Virus record (IMG/VR): IMGVR_UViG_3300030104_005905
Coordinates: 1 to 24,221 of that record
DNA length: 24,221 bases
Direction: 5' to 3' (one strand)
DNA from: a virus
Shown: piece by piece, positions 8,920 through 17,285 of the stretch
Numbering within the stretch: position 1 is the stretch's first letter
How the letters are laid out: the number at the start of each line of letters is the position of its first letter
Position numbers and translations under genes: made by a program
The notes under the pieces: model-generated
Databases searched by the model: none
What the model was told of the DNA's origin: nothing
The model's input: the letters and a program-made list of their open reading frames with translations, nothing else

Positions 8920-9575
8920 GCAGCCGCCTCAGGGTAGGGTGTAGTCGCCGCGTCTGCTTGAGACTTAATGCCGAGCGCTGCTGCGAATCTTTGATAATGC
9001 ATCATGGACTTCTCCACATTGCCTGAATACTCAGCGTCTTTTTGATAGGAACGGTACAAAACATAATCCAGCAGAGCGTTACCATAGGTGTCATCGAGAG
9101 AGATGGTTGTCGTATCTGACGAAAAGTTACCGATCGCGATATCCGCGAGCGATGCAGAGTACACAATCTCTAGAGAGTGGGTGCCTGAGACCGCGTTTGG
9201 GTAGACATAAAACACCTTGGGGTCTATGGAATCATAAACATAATGTTCAATCTTTCGCGCACCCGACACTGCGGTATACCAGTCGGGCTGAACGTCATCC
9301 AAAAGCTGCCGGTCCACCTGAGTGACCGACTGTCCTCCAGTGTTTCGGATAACCTCAATTAATCGCAACGCATTGGCCGGCAGGGCTTGTTTAGCCCCGT
9401 TCGCGAGCGCCAGCGTCGCGTTGGTTATGCTGGCATCTGGCCGCTGTAGGATCACCTCCCGTTGAGCATCGTTAAAGAACTTCAAAAGCTCGGCATTTGG
9501 GAATCGAACGTGTGACTCGTCCTGCAAAATAATGCTGGCGCGGTCCAGAACATCAATGACTTTAAGTGTCGCCAA
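8916..9575 (-). CDS. Head-tail adaptor protein (DUF6682-like)
   Basis: 219 residues. The N-terminal motif VLDRASIILQDESHVRFPNA, FNDAQREVILQRPDA, then LRLIEVIRNTGG and the later LDYVLYRSYQKDAEYSGN and YQRFAAALG are characteristic, as far as I recognise, of the phage DUF6682 family placed as a P22 gp4-like head-completion or adaptor protein. It overlaps the preceding small gene by 14 nt and the next by 4 nt. It would join portal and tail. Confidence 0.65.
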   Translation of the reverse strand: MATLKVIDVLDRASIILQDESHVRFPNAELLKFFNDAQREVILQRPDASITNATLALANGAKQALPANALRLIEVIRNTGGQSVTQVDRQLLDDVQPDWYTAVSGARKIEHYVYDSIDPKVFYVYPNAVSGTHSLEIVYSASLADIAIGNFSSDTTTISLDDTYGNALLDYVLYRSYQKDAEYSGNVEKSMMHYQRFAAALGIKSQADAATTPYPEAAA

Positions 9576-9834
9576 CTTCCTCCTCCCATTCGATTACTTG
9601 CAGATCAGGGTTGCCGGCAAACAAATCGTCGTAGTCAAACACGTTTCCAGTGATGACATTTCTGACCTTGCTGGGGCGAACCTTGGGCGTTTCTGGAGTC
9701 GGGTTGTCCTTCTCCTGCTGCATTCTCGCGACCTGATCTTCCAGTTGCGACAATGTGAGCCGTCGGTCTAACTTCCGCCCGAACTCTGACTGCGCTTTCT
9801 CAAATAACTCATCCTTTTTGGTTCTGACGCTCAT
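9562..9834 (-). CDS. Small acidic/charged protein after the capsid gene, unknown
   Basis: 90 residues from the ATG at 9834, chosen because AGGAGG stands just upstream; a longer frame reaching 9879 would start inside the terminator hairpin. The N-terminal half is helical and charged (KKDELFEKAQSEFGRKLDRR, LSQLEDQVARMQQEKD). The C-terminus is acidic (DYDDLFAGNPDLQVIEWEEE). I do not recognise a family. Its place between a terminator and the adaptor genes suggests a minor virion or assembly protein made at a lower level than capsid. Confidence 0.6.
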   Translation of the reverse strand: MSVRTKKDELFEKAQSEFGRKLDRRLTLSQLEDQVARMQQEKDNPTPETPKVRPSKVRNVITGNVFDYDDLFAGNPDLQVIEWEEEVGDT

Positions 9835-9847
9835 TTTTACCTCCTGT

Positions 9848-9877
9848 AAAAAAGAGGGGGGATTTAACCCTCCCCCC
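9848..9877 (-). terminator. Intrinsic terminator after the major capsid gene
   Basis: On the minus strand GGGGGGA pairs with TCCCCCC across an 8-nt loop, followed by TC and six T. It lies 19 nt after the capsid stop codon and before a gene with its own strong Shine-Dalgarno. Partial read-through would give high capsid and lower downstream transcript levels. Confidence 0.8.
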
Positions 9878-9895
9878 AAGGGTTGGTGGGGACCG

Positions 9896-10753
9896 TTAAG
9901 TCCACTTCCCTACGCACAATGCGTCTGGAGTTACTACCTTCGAGCCAAAGCATTTCAATCCTCTGACCTGATCCCCGAATGTTGCTTCCATTCGGACGGT
10001 CTCGGTGTTGGTGAACTGGCTTGCAAACGAGATACCCTTCGGGTGCCCCGCAAGAACGTGGGTGTAACCGGAATCAGCTCCCGATGCTGGGGTGTACAGC
10101 ATGTTCGACTGGTACACATTGAACCGGTCTACCATGCCGACCTTCCCGTTTCGCAGCGGCGAAGTATCATCGCCTGTCAGGTAAGCCTGCCTGAGTTCAC
10201 TCTGCTTGAGCTTGCTAACGAATTCAGGGCTAAGAACAATGAAGCGCCCTTCTTCGGGTATATTCAGCTCGTCAAGAGTCTTTGACAGCGTCAAGATGTT
10301 TTCCAGAATATTGGAGGTTGTTATCGTGACCTGTGAACCAATCGTGGTTGCACCTGTCACACTCGCCGACAATACATCTGTCTCAACCGCAATACGCATG
10401 CCTTCAGAAGCATCGGCTGACGCTTTTTCCAGCAAGTCAATGTCACCTTGCGCTTGAAGAACGTCATCAATTTTAAAGGCATAGTATTTTGCTTTGTCAA
10501 TTAACAGCTCTACTTTCGCAGTGGTTAACTCTTGCGTTGTGATAGTGCCAGCATAGTCGTTGATGGTGACGGCTGGTACTGTCCTGATGGTTACTTTGTC
10601 GCCCTGCCCTGCTATCTCGCCTTCGTAGTCCGTGTTCGAGATCGCAGGTAGAACAGATTGCTTGTAGAATTTTGCCTGAAGCAGCTTACTAAACACCTCA
10701 GGTATAAAATTCACCTCACTGGTTGTGCCAGTGCTAAAAAATGAAAAAGCCAT
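9896..10753 (-). CDS. Major capsid protein (HK97 fold inferred)
   Basis: 285 residues. Sequence such as FIPEVFSKLLQAKFYKQSV, GEIAGQGDKVTIRTVPAVTI, DYAGTITTQEL, DDVLQAQGDIDLLEKASADA and the late VLAGHPKGISFASQFTNTET fit the coat proteins of short-tailed phages. Position directly after a scaffold gene and before a terminator supports this. No N-terminal delta domain or protease is visible, so the separate scaffold probably guides assembly. Fold is inferred from family knowledge. Confidence 0.85.
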   Translation of the reverse strand: MAFSFFSTGTTSEVNFIPEVFSKLLQAKFYKQSVLPAISNTDYEGEIAGQGDKVTIRTVPAVTINDYAGTITTQELTTAKVELLIDKAKYYAFKIDDVLQAQGDIDLLEKASADASEGMRIAVETDVLSASVTGATTIGSQVTITTSNILENILTLSKTLDELNIPEEGRFIVLSPEFVSKLKQSELRQAYLTGDDTSPLRNGKVGMVDRFNVYQSNMLYTPASGADSGYTHVLAGHPKGISFASQFTNTETVRMEATFGDQVRGLKCFGSKVVTPDALCVGKWT

Positions 10754-10810
10754 TTTGTTTTACCTATTTCAAAATGTCTTCCCCATATCCGTTTACCAAG
10801 AAAACGTGGT

Positions 10811-11710
10811 TTAACGGATTCTGCCAGCCTCCATTGCCTGTAAAATTTCAGCCTGATGCTTCTCAAATTCCTTCAAGGGCATCCGCTTAATTTCGTCAAC
10901 GGTGAACAGCTTCTTTCCGCCTTCTGTTTTAGGCTTTCTGGCTTTTGGCAGCTTCGGTTCTGCAACCGATTTTGCCTTGGCCAGCGCCCGCTCCTGCGGC
11001 GTTTCAACTTCTAGCCCGATGTCTGACTTGTAGCGATGCAGCACAGCGTTAACATCATTAGAACTGCCGGCCTGAATCCACTGTTTTGTGGCGCCATCCT
11101 GCTCCTCCAACCAGTTCAGCCAGTCCGCTGTCTCAATTAACTGATCAACGTCTGGGTGCTCTGCCTTGATTCGCTCAAAGTGCGCTTCTTGCTCGCGCTT
11201 CGTTGCTTCATCAAGTTTGCTTTGCTCCTGCTTCGCCAGAGTTTCCTTCTGGCTATCAACTTGTGCTTGAGTTCTTTGAAGTTCGTCTAGCAGTGGCGCC
11301 GCAAGATCAGGATATTCCTCCCTCAATGCAGCTAATTTGCCATCGTCCTTCGGGACCTCTAGCTGTTTCTTCAGCTCCGCAACAGTCTCCATTAGACTCG
11401 CGTTCATACGCTTTAAGTCCGCAGCCTCTTGCGTCGCTTTTGTCATCCTCGATTGAGCGCCTTTCATCGCTTTCTCGGCTTTCTGTACAGCCAACTTGAG
11501 ATCTTCATCAGAGCCGCCGCTCTCTTTCTGATCTTCCTGATCCTCCGCGATAGTCTCCACCGTGTCCTCGGATTCGGGGGCTTCCTGTTGCACTTCCATC
11601 GGTTCTTCCTGAGTATCCTCTGCCGAGGGTTCAGGCTTCTCCTCTGTCATCTGCGCCATCAACTCTTTCGCTTCAGCTTCCAGACGTTCTGGATCATTTC
11701 GATTTGACAT
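10811..11710 (-). CDS. Scaffold protein
   Basis: 299 residues, highly charged. The first about 70 residues are strongly acidic (Glu/Asp/Gln/Pro), about 70-190 form a long predicted coiled coil (AVQKAEKAMKGAQSRMTKAT onward), and the last about 60 are basic (KLPKARKPKTEGGKK, then TVDEIKRMPLKEFEKHQAEI). Acidic coiled coil with a basic C-terminal end is the standard make-up of capsid scaffold proteins, where the basic end contacts coat. The location between portal and coat agrees. Confidence 0.8.
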   Translation of the reverse strand: MSNRNDPERLEAEAKELMAQMTEEKPEPSAEDTQEEPMEVQQEAPESEDTVETIAEDQEDQKESGGSDEDLKLAVQKAEKAMKGAQSRMTKATQEAADLKRMNASLMETVAELKKQLEVPKDDGKLAALREEYPDLAAPLLDELQRTQAQVDSQKETLAKQEQSKLDEATKREQEAHFERIKAEHPDVDQLIETADWLNWLEEQDGATKQWIQAGSSNDVNAVLHRYKSDIGLEVETPQERALAKAKSVAEPKLPKARKPKTEGGKKLFTVDEIKRMPLKEFEKHQAEILQAMEAGRIR

Positions 11711-11743
11711 AATTTGTTACGGGTCGATTGCTCGGTGTCCGCC

Positions 11744-12025
11744 TCACTCAATTGCGGTTGTTCGTTTACGATTCCGCGTGTTTTCCATGTGCGCCTTCGC
11801 ACTGGATTCCAGCTCCAAAACAAAGCGCAACTCTTCGAGCCTACCTTGCTGGTGCCTGAAACCTTTTTCATCTGCCCGCTCTAACTTGAGCTGAGCGTCC
11901 TTAAATCTTGCCTCAACCAACTCGATTAGGCGGGGCCATTCCGGCAGGGCCGCCAATCGCAGGATTCCCTGCGCTTGCGAGCTGTTGCATTTGAGCTTGC
12001 TGCATGGCGAGTTCTTGTTGCTCAC
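11744..12025 (-). CDS. Small helical protein between portal and scaffold, unknown
   Basis: 93 residues from GTG at 12025, preceded by GAGGAG at about 10 nt. It overlaps the 3' end of the portal gene by 113 nt in another frame. The conserved-looking part is PEWPRLIELVEARFKDAQLK and RLEELRFVLELES, two charged helices. Small helical proteins in this position are common in marine short-tailed phages, but no function is known to me. An internal start near residue 24 would remove most of the portal overlap and is a real alternative. Confidence 0.6.
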   Translation of the reverse strand: MSNKNSPCSKLKCNSSQAQGILRLAALPEWPRLIELVEARFKDAQLKLERADEKGFRHQQGRLEELRFVLELESSAKAHMENTRNRKRTTAIE

Positions 12026-13883
12026 GCGCTAATTGCTCCTCACTTTTAACCACCTCATCTGGATCAATGTCCATGCTTTGCGCGATTTCTCGCAGCAACC
12101 GGTGTCGGTCTACAAGGCTATTGTCCAGCTCGTTTGATACCAGCGACAGGAACTGCAATAACCGCTGACTCTGCACTTCTTTCTGCACAAGAGCGGTACT
12201 GCTACGGGCCACTATCTTGAGATCACCCTTCGCCTTCTGATTCGTTGAATACTCCATATTCCAATGAAATAACGCCTTGATCAGCGGCTCTAAAAGGAAA
12301 TCATCGATGTTTTTTATCGTACTTTTCAGCGCCACATTGGCCGCACCCATCAGCATGCTCATGCCGGTGGCTGTTTTGTTTAGGCTGCTGGTCTGCTCAC
12401 CGTGCGTATAGGACGGCAAGCTGGTTGTCTCATCCGCAAACCGCCGGAAAATCTCGACGATCTGGTTCAGGCCATTGGCGTTTGCAATCGGCTGATACCA
12501 TCGCACCATCGGCATGGTGCCGTCACCGCCTTCCCTGAGAAACACCCGCCAAGGATGTATGTCGGTCGGGTCTTCTCCCGCTGCTAATAAATCTGTATTG
12601 ACTTCGCACATAGGCGCACTGCTCATCGCCAGATTGTCCAGCCATATCCGTGTTGCGGCATTCATGGTTTGCTGTGAGTCTCGCATCATTCGCGGAACAC
12701 CAGTCCCCCAAAACTGATGGGGCGACTTTTCATACGGGAAGATATGGTAAGGAACCGAATAGCCGGCAATCGGATTTAGCATGATCTTAATGACCTTGCC
12801 GCCGCACAACCACACGCAAGTGCTGAAATCCTGACTAAGGTCCGCGTCAGGCCCTAGATCAATATTATGCTCTTTGAGCTGGTGGCCATCGACAAAGCCC
12901 CAGTATTCGAGAAGCTCAAAACGGCTGCTAGAAGCATGCTCATTGATCCCCGCCATGCTCCGGCGAGTCCGCTCATGCTCTTCTTCAGTATGATTGCCAG
13001 ACCGATTGTGCTTCAACAAGTACTTGATCATAGCCCCATCAAATTGAGGCAGATCGGCCAGATCTCTAAATTGCTTGCGGGTTAAAACATGACGCCGGAA
13101 TAACCCATCACAATCCTCCAAACTGGTGCAATATGGGTCGGGGTACAAATCAAAGATCGAGACGCTCTCAACCTCAGGGGCCGGTGTCTCAATGACTGAC
13201 AAAGCAAATACCTCTTCACCCGTCTCTGGGTCTGTGGTTCTCGTGTAGCTCTGCCGCGTGTCTATTTTCACTGCCCCAGCTTTTACGGCGCCGGAACCAA
13301 AGATACAGGCTTCAAGGATCGACTCCTTGAGCTTTTGTTCGGCATTAACTTCGACCAACTGATCAAGAATATCTACCGACATGTGCTCAGCAGCTTCCGC
13401 AGCAATCTTGCCGTACACTTCTTTAAGCTCGTCTTCCAGCTCCTGCATCCGCGCCGCGATGAGGTCCTCGTTCATGTTCGGGTCCTGTTGCGACGCAAGC
13501 GCTACCTGTTCGGCCGCCATCTGCTTAATTTGCATGACCTGCACAGGGTCGAGTTCGGGTACGGGTGTTGGCTCGATGGAAAAAAACTTGTCGCCATGCT
13601 GAAACAGCAAGTCAATGATGCGGCTATACGCGGCCATCACTTTCGTTCTTGTCAGCCCGACAAACACCTTGGATCGCGCCCCGCTTTCTTTTAAGCGAGC
13701 CAGCACATCGGCTTCATATTGGCCGTTGTATTGACGTAAATCCTTGAGCCATTCCGTCTCGGTCTCTTTGCGGGCATCCTTGAATTCGGTAAATTGTTCA
13801 GACAGCTTTGCACCTAACGACTGGATCGATTGATCCTGTACGCCATCCGATTCTGCTTGTTCTTCAATTATCTCTTCGAGCAT
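11913..13883 (-). CDS. Portal protein
   Basis: 656 residues, the usual size for P22-like portals. It begins with a charged helix (KLSEQFTEFKDARKETETEW), then VFVGLTRTKVMAAYSRIIDL. The middle holds ACIFGSGAVKAG, the typical VSIFDLYPDPYCTSLEDC strand and the PYHIFPYEKSPHQFWGTGVP segment with MMRDSQQTMNAATRIWLDNL, all known from this portal group. The Gln-rich C-terminus (LAREQQELAMQQAQMQQLA) is the barrel/tail region. Its start overlaps the terL stop by one base (TAATG). It forms the dodecameric DNA channel. Confidence 0.9.
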   Translation of the reverse strand: MLEEIIEEQAESDGVQDQSIQSLGAKLSEQFTEFKDARKETETEWLKDLRQYNGQYEADVLARLKESGARSKVFVGLTRTKVMAAYSRIIDLLFQHGDKFFSIEPTPVPELDPVQVMQIKQMAAEQVALASQQDPNMNEDLIAARMQELEDELKEVYGKIAAEAAEHMSVDILDQLVEVNAEQKLKESILEACIFGSGAVKAGAVKIDTRQSYTRTTDPETGEEVFALSVIETPAPEVESVSIFDLYPDPYCTSLEDCDGLFRRHVLTRKQFRDLADLPQFDGAMIKYLLKHNRSGNHTEEEHERTRRSMAGINEHASSSRFELLEYWGFVDGHQLKEHNIDLGPDADLSQDFSTCVWLCGGKVIKIMLNPIAGYSVPYHIFPYEKSPHQFWGTGVPRMMRDSQQTMNAATRIWLDNLAMSSAPMCEVNTDLLAAGEDPTDIHPWRVFLREGGDGTMPMVRWYQPIANANGLNQIVEIFRRFADETTSLPSYTHGEQTSSLNKTATGMSMLMGAANVALKSTIKNIDDFLLEPLIKALFHWNMEYSTNQKAKGDLKIVARSSTALVQKEVQSQRLLQFLSLVSNELDNSLVDRHRLLREIAQSMDIDPDEVVKSEEQLAREQQELAMQQAQMQQLASAGNPAIGGPAGMAPPNRVG

Positions 13884-15466
13884 TAGTACCCTGCAACTGG
13901 ATCAAGCGTCTTCCACCGCTTTTGTATCGTGCGGTGCCGAGGTCTAGGCATTGATGCGAGTCCGTGCAGAGCTATAGCGAAAGCCATAACTCGGTCATCA
14001 TAACATCCTTTTTGACTATTGAAAGCCCCTTTTTCATCAATTATGTAAGTCCGTAATTCGCTAACGAGATCAATGTCAGCAATGCCTCCCTGCCCTTGTC
14101 GCAAAAGGGCTGCAAGGTTATTGATGATCACGGGCTTGCTTTTGGAAGTGGTGAGAAAACCACCTCTTTTTGTCATTTTGTCGGTATAGGCTCCATCGAG
14201 AGAATGCTCGACAAACAGGCTGGGATAATTCACTTCTTGCAGTCGACGCAGCGTGGTCAGGCCGTGATTGTTTCGCTCAACGATCGTGTAAGCGTTATTA
14301 AACCGCTGACCAATCTGGGATATAACATTACCGAACTCCCATGGGTCAATGTGCCCGTGCCAAGCAGCAACCTGTCGGCCCAGATCGTCAATCACCTGAA
14401 TGCAGCTATAGTCACCGTATGACAGCCCTTCTGCAACGTCACAACCCATCGTGTAGGACCCCTCGCTCACGGGCGGGTGCCACTCCTTATAGCTTCCATA
14501 TGTGCGCTTGGATAACTGTCCGTTGATTATGTCGCCCCTGAAGTCGGGGGTATAGCAGTCGTTCTCGGCCACCGTGAGGTGCTCCTCCTCGACAAAGCAC
14601 CGGCCACTGGACAGAAACGCCTGAAGCGGGTTGGACGGATACTCCTGATTCCAGAGGTCAGTCCCACCCAGTTCATCCAGCTTGGCTCGGCGAAAGCAGA
14701 GCTGCGCGTCATCCAGCCCGTATCGCTCCGCCAGCTTGTACTCCTCCGGCGTCGCCTCAAAATAGGGACTGGGCTGTTTTCGGTATTCGGGCATCCAGAA
14801 CCAAGGGATAAAGCAGACAATCCACTCCGTCTCCCCCCTGAGGCTTTTCATCACCTGATCGTACCACCAGCCGCCCACGCCATTTGCCGTGCTTTCCAAG
14901 ATCACTTCAGATTTTTTTCCGCCCACTGTTTGCAACAGGCCGGCTACTATGTCTGCTCCTTGGGGGTAGAACGCCACCTCGGAACCATGAACAAACCGGT
15001 TGGTTTGCCCCCGTCCGGTTTGTGTACTCCTTGCCGTGCCCACCCTATACCGCGAGTTGATGTCATCAAAAACCAATGTTGACGCCGACTGCGACGCGAG
15101 CGGTGGTTTAAACGCCGGATGCGGGATGTTTTCATAAAAGAAGCGGACCATGTTAAAGATTGCGTTTGTGGATTCCGCGAGATGACTCAATACAAAAGCA
15201 TTCGCGTTCCTGCTTTGTGTGACTTTCCAGAAGTTCCTGCCCTGCGCGTAGGTGCTCATGCCCGTCTGCCGCGCCTTCAGGCAGAGCATGCGTATGTTGC
15301 CCTGCTTCTTGAGCTGCTCTTCAAGCTGGTTGTGAATATAGAGCTGGGCGCCATTGAGGATGAACGGCTTGCTCTCGCCCTCTTTGGTAATGATCCGCAG
15401 GATATTTTTTGAATAAAGCGGGAAATTCCCCTTTAACTTTGCGGCTAGGGTCTCAATATCCAACAT
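13883..15466 (-). CDS. terL: Terminase large subunit
   Basis: 527 residues. ATPase part: Walker A-like LKARQTGMST at 63-72, Walker B-type HGSEVAFY near 160-167, coupling motif STANG at 192-196. Nuclease part: GCDVAEG (Asp343), IVERNNHG (Glu397) and CYDDRVMA (Asp490/491) give the acidic metal-binding triad of the RNase H-like fold. It packages and cuts concatemeric DNA through the portal. The start overlaps the HNH gene by 14 nt, the stop overlaps portal by 1 nt. The small subunit lies about 2.3 kb upstream, an unusual distance, with unrelated small genes between. Confidence 0.95.
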   Translation of the reverse strand: MLDIETLAAKLKGNFPLYSKNILRIITKEGESKPFILNGAQLYIHNQLEEQLKKQGNIRMLCLKARQTGMSTYAQGRNFWKVTQSRNANAFVLSHLAESTNAIFNMVRFFYENIPHPAFKPPLASQSASTLVFDDINSRYRVGTARSTQTGRGQTNRFVHGSEVAFYPQGADIVAGLLQTVGGKKSEVILESTANGVGGWWYDQVMKSLRGETEWIVCFIPWFWMPEYRKQPSPYFEATPEEYKLAERYGLDDAQLCFRRAKLDELGGTDLWNQEYPSNPLQAFLSSGRCFVEEEHLTVAENDCYTPDFRGDIINGQLSKRTYGSYKEWHPPVSEGSYTMGCDVAEGLSYGDYSCIQVIDDLGRQVAAWHGHIDPWEFGNVISQIGQRFNNAYTIVERNNHGLTTLRRLQEVNYPSLFVEHSLDGAYTDKMTKRGGFLTTSKSKPVIINNLAALLRQGQGGIADIDLVSELRTYIIDEKGAFNSQKGCYDDRVMAFAIALHGLASMPRPRHRTIQKRWKTLDPVAGY

Positions 15467-15917
15467 GTTCTACCATTGCTCTTGCCCACCAAATCAACTC
15501 ATGGTCCTCCATGACGCCCCGCATCATGTTTGCTCTGGCGCAAACAAGCCTGATGTTGGCCTTCAGGTAGCCCTTATTACAACTGATCCGGTCAATTGAG
15601 GCACTAAGGTCGGTCCCAATGTGCGCTTTCATGGGCACACCCGTTAAAACACACATGGCCCGCTGTTTGGCCCATAGATCGAGAAGATCCTGCACCTCAA
15701 TATCAGTGGTATAACCCGCCTTCTTTGCGCGGGTTTTTATAATCGTTAAACGTCGCCCAAAAAAGTGGGCAGCGTCGCTATTGATTGACGCCAAGTGGTG
15801 CTCGTTATAGCAGCGCTTGCACTTCGGGCTGAGGGGCTGCCCGTTGGGTCTGTAAAAGAATTCAGTGGGGGGCTTTACAAGCCCGCAAACTGAGCAAACT
15901 TTATGCTCAACTGCCAC
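15453..15917 (-). CDS. HNH-type endonuclease with N-terminal zinc knuckle
   Basis: 154 residues. Cys8/Cys11 and Cys33/Cys36 make a zinc ribbon (CSVCG, CKRC). The C-terminal part has CVLTGVPM, SIDRISCNKGYLKANIRLVC and NMMRG, the layout of small phage HNH proteins (C-x2-TG, SxDRI, GY-x3-N). The classical first His is not obvious, so activity is uncertain. HNH proteins next to terminase assist packaging in some phages and act as free-standing homing enzymes in others. Here it overlaps the lysin by 43 nt and terL by 14 nt. Confidence 0.7.
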   Translation of the reverse strand: MAVEHKVCSVCGLVKPPTEFFYRPNGQPLSPKCKRCYNEHHLASINSDAAHFFGRRLTIIKTRAKKAGYTTDIEVQDLLDLWAKQRAMCVLTGVPMKAHIGTDLSASIDRISCNKGYLKANIRLVCARANMMRGVMEDHELIWWARAMVEHVGY

Positions 15918-16276
15918 GGTAAACCCTGCGTGAGTTCCTCAAAATTCTTTATGGCTGTGCGACTATTGCCTACCCCAAAAGTATCGCCCATCAAATCAGT
16001 TCCCAGACCGATACACCCATGCACATCGTGAGGAAAATTGGCCGCATGAATTAAAATATGGGTCCTGTTGGGAACATCTTGCACATGCCATGTCTCACCA
16101 AAGCGAGGCGACTTTCTCCAGCCCATGTCATAGAGGCCCTCCGGTATGCAGGACTCCATAACAACATTATTTTTCCACGGCTTTTCAATGGTGTAATATT
16201 TTTCGCCATCAAACTTTAAGACGCCCAACGTGCCTTTAGGGTGATAACAGAAACGATTTAAAGTAATCTCAATCAT
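15875..16276 (-). CDS. DUF5675 family protein, probable lysis enzyme
   Basis: 133 residues. Motifs in order: GTLGVL, YTIEKPWKNN, ESCIPEGLYDM, the VPNRTHILIHAANFP signature with its His, and VHGCIGLG with Cys. This is the pattern of DUF5675, whose IxIHxxN...GCI core resembles L,D-transpeptidase-like sites. Members occur in phage lysis positions and a peptidoglycan-acting role has been proposed; that is family inference. ATG overlaps the upstream stop (ATGA). No signal peptide is seen, so it would depend on the holin. Confidence 0.7.
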   Translation of the reverse strand: MIEITLNRFCYHPKGTLGVLKFDGEKYYTIEKPWKNNVVMESCIPEGLYDMGWRKSPRFGETWHVQDVPNRTHILIHAANFPHDVHGCIGLGTDLMGDTFGVGNSRTAIKNFEELTQGLPWQLSIKFAQFAGL

Positions 16277-16425
16277 TTGCCGACCTTTTTCATAGCAGCT
16301 TTGTGTGCAGCCGTAAACGTCTTGCCGTCACGCATCATCTTACGCATCATGGTCATATGCTTCGCAGTGTGATGAACGCTGTGCTTTTTCAGAGTTTCTT
16401 CTTGCCGCTTAGTCAGCTTTGGCAT
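16273..16425 (-). CDS. Small basic His/Met-rich protein, unknown
   Basis: 50 residues, MPKLTKRQEETLKKHSVHHT then a Met/Lys-rich helix and KTFTAAHKAAMKKVGK. I recognise the type from marine phages, where it has no known function. Charge suggests nucleic-acid or virion binding. The start overlaps the preceding small ORF by 17 nt and the stop overlaps the DUF5675 start (ATGA), so it is embedded in a coupled chain and very likely real despite its size. Confidence 0.7.
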   Translation of the reverse strand: MPKLTKRQEETLKKHSVHHTAKHMTMMRKMMRDGKTFTAAHKAAMKKVGK

Positions 16426-16528
16426 AATTAGATCCCTTCTTCTTGCCCTTTTTCGCTTGCTTGGCCTTTTTTGCAGCCGCTTTCCCCGCCGGCGTATAGG
16501 CGTACTTTTTACCGTTTACTTTTGGCAT
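16409..16528 (-). CDS. Small Lys-rich protein, unknown
   Basis: 39 residues from ATG at 16528 with AGGAGG 9 nt upstream. Sequence MPKVNGKKYAYTPAGKAAAK is followed by a run of Lys/Ala/Gly and YAKAD. A longer frame upstream to 16741 would overlap the 142-residue gene in antiphase and lacks a ribosome site, so the short form is chosen. Peptides with the PKVNGKKYxYTxAGK start recur in marine phages as I recall, function unknown. Extreme basicity suggests DNA contact or condensation. Confidence 0.65.
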   Translation of the reverse strand: MPKVNGKKYAYTPAGKAAAKKAKQAKKGKKKGSNYAKAD

Positions 16529-16541
16529 GATTTTTTGCCTC

Positions 16542-16970
16542 CTATAGGTAGTAATGCCATGACAGCAATAGCGTGGCGAAGCTCGACACCCCGCTAAAAA
16601 CTGCCTTAATCCATTTTGTGTGAAATGCCCTGTCCTTATCCCGCTGAATTTTCCGGCGGTGCAATTCCTTGGCCCTTGCTTTTTTTGCGTCTGCCTGAAA
16701 TTGCAACCACTCCTTCCACAGGTGCGGCCTACCACTCTCATAGATAAACCACTCCCTCAACTTGTTCTCCTGATCCTTTATTTGCTGCATAGCCACAAAG
16801 GCTTCCATCTGGGACCGCGTCCCCTTCCGTTTTGATTTTCTTTGCAGCGTACTTTTCGCATTAAAGAAATCCGCCATTCCTCCGGCCGCCGTCGCCAACT
16901 CATTTGAATTTTTGAGCGCGGTACGGATAACATCGAACGCAGCGTTAGCCGCTGCCAGTTCTGCTAACAC
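16542..16970 (-). CDS. Phage protein with C-terminal membrane segment, unknown
   Basis: 142 residues. AELAAANAAFDVIRTALKNS, MADFFNAKSTLQRK, then YESGRPHLWKEWLQFQADAK and a hydrophobic end (VFSGVSSFATLLLSWHYYL, about 121-140). The same plan, including GRPxLWxxWxxFQ, is familiar from many cyanophage and marine phage proteins without function. The C-terminal span after a basic helix suggests a membrane-anchored protein with the bulk in the cytoplasm; a lysis accessory role is possible. It overlaps the upstream gene by 26 nt. Confidence 0.7.
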   Translation of the reverse strand: MLAELAAANAAFDVIRTALKNSNELATAAGGMADFFNAKSTLQRKSKRKGTRSQMEAFVAMQQIKDQENKLREWFIYESGRPHLWKEWLQFQADAKKARAKELHRRKIQRDKDRAFHTKWIKAVFSGVSSFATLLLSWHYYL

Positions 16971-17271
16971 CGACTAATCTCTTTCGCAACCATTGCTGCG
17001 AAAAGGCTTCCGTTTCAGTCTCACAGAGCGACAAATACGCACTCCCTACCATGGCGAACTCTCCTGCGGGAACAAGGTCACATGGCCTCACAACGCCCCT
17101 AGCGTTCCTTCTGGACATCCTTTCGCGGATGGTTATGGATTTGAGTCCGGTAACTGCTGCAATGTGCGCCAGAGAGTAAGACTGCCCGTCCTCAAAGCTC
17201 TCATGCTCACCCTTGAAACGATAAAATATTCGCTCCATTCTCTGGTATCTTTTATAGGTGCCTACTCTCAA
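16945..17271 (-). CDS. Small protein with possible HTH, unknown
   Basis: Up to 108 residues from TTG at 17271. An ATG at 17238 (97 residues) is the main alternative: the TTG has a G-run ribosome-like site upstream, the ATG has none that is clear. The segment SYSLAHIAAVTGLKSITIRE followed by RMSRRNARG could be a helix-turn-helix. The rest is not recognised. It sits in the regulator-like block behind the small terminase. Confidence 0.5.
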   Translation of the reverse strand: MRVGTYKRYQRMERIFYRFKGEHESFEDGQSYSLAHIAAVTGLKSITIRERMSRRNARGVVRPCDLVPAGEFAMVGSAYLSLCETETEAFSQQWLRKRLVGVSRTGSG

Positions 17272-17285
17272 AACGACCGCCCCCC

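Noticed and set aside
9562-9879. 105-codon version of the small post-capsid protein
   Set aside because: The extra start lies in the terminator hairpin; AGGAGG stands before the ATG at 9834.
11659-11871. 70-codon minus frame between portal and scaffold
   Set aside because: Overlaps two better supported genes in another frame and has a composition of a shadow frame.
16409-16741. 110-codon version of the Lys-rich protein
   Set aside because: The extension overlaps the 142-residue gene out of frame; AGGAGG stands before the internal ATG at 16528.
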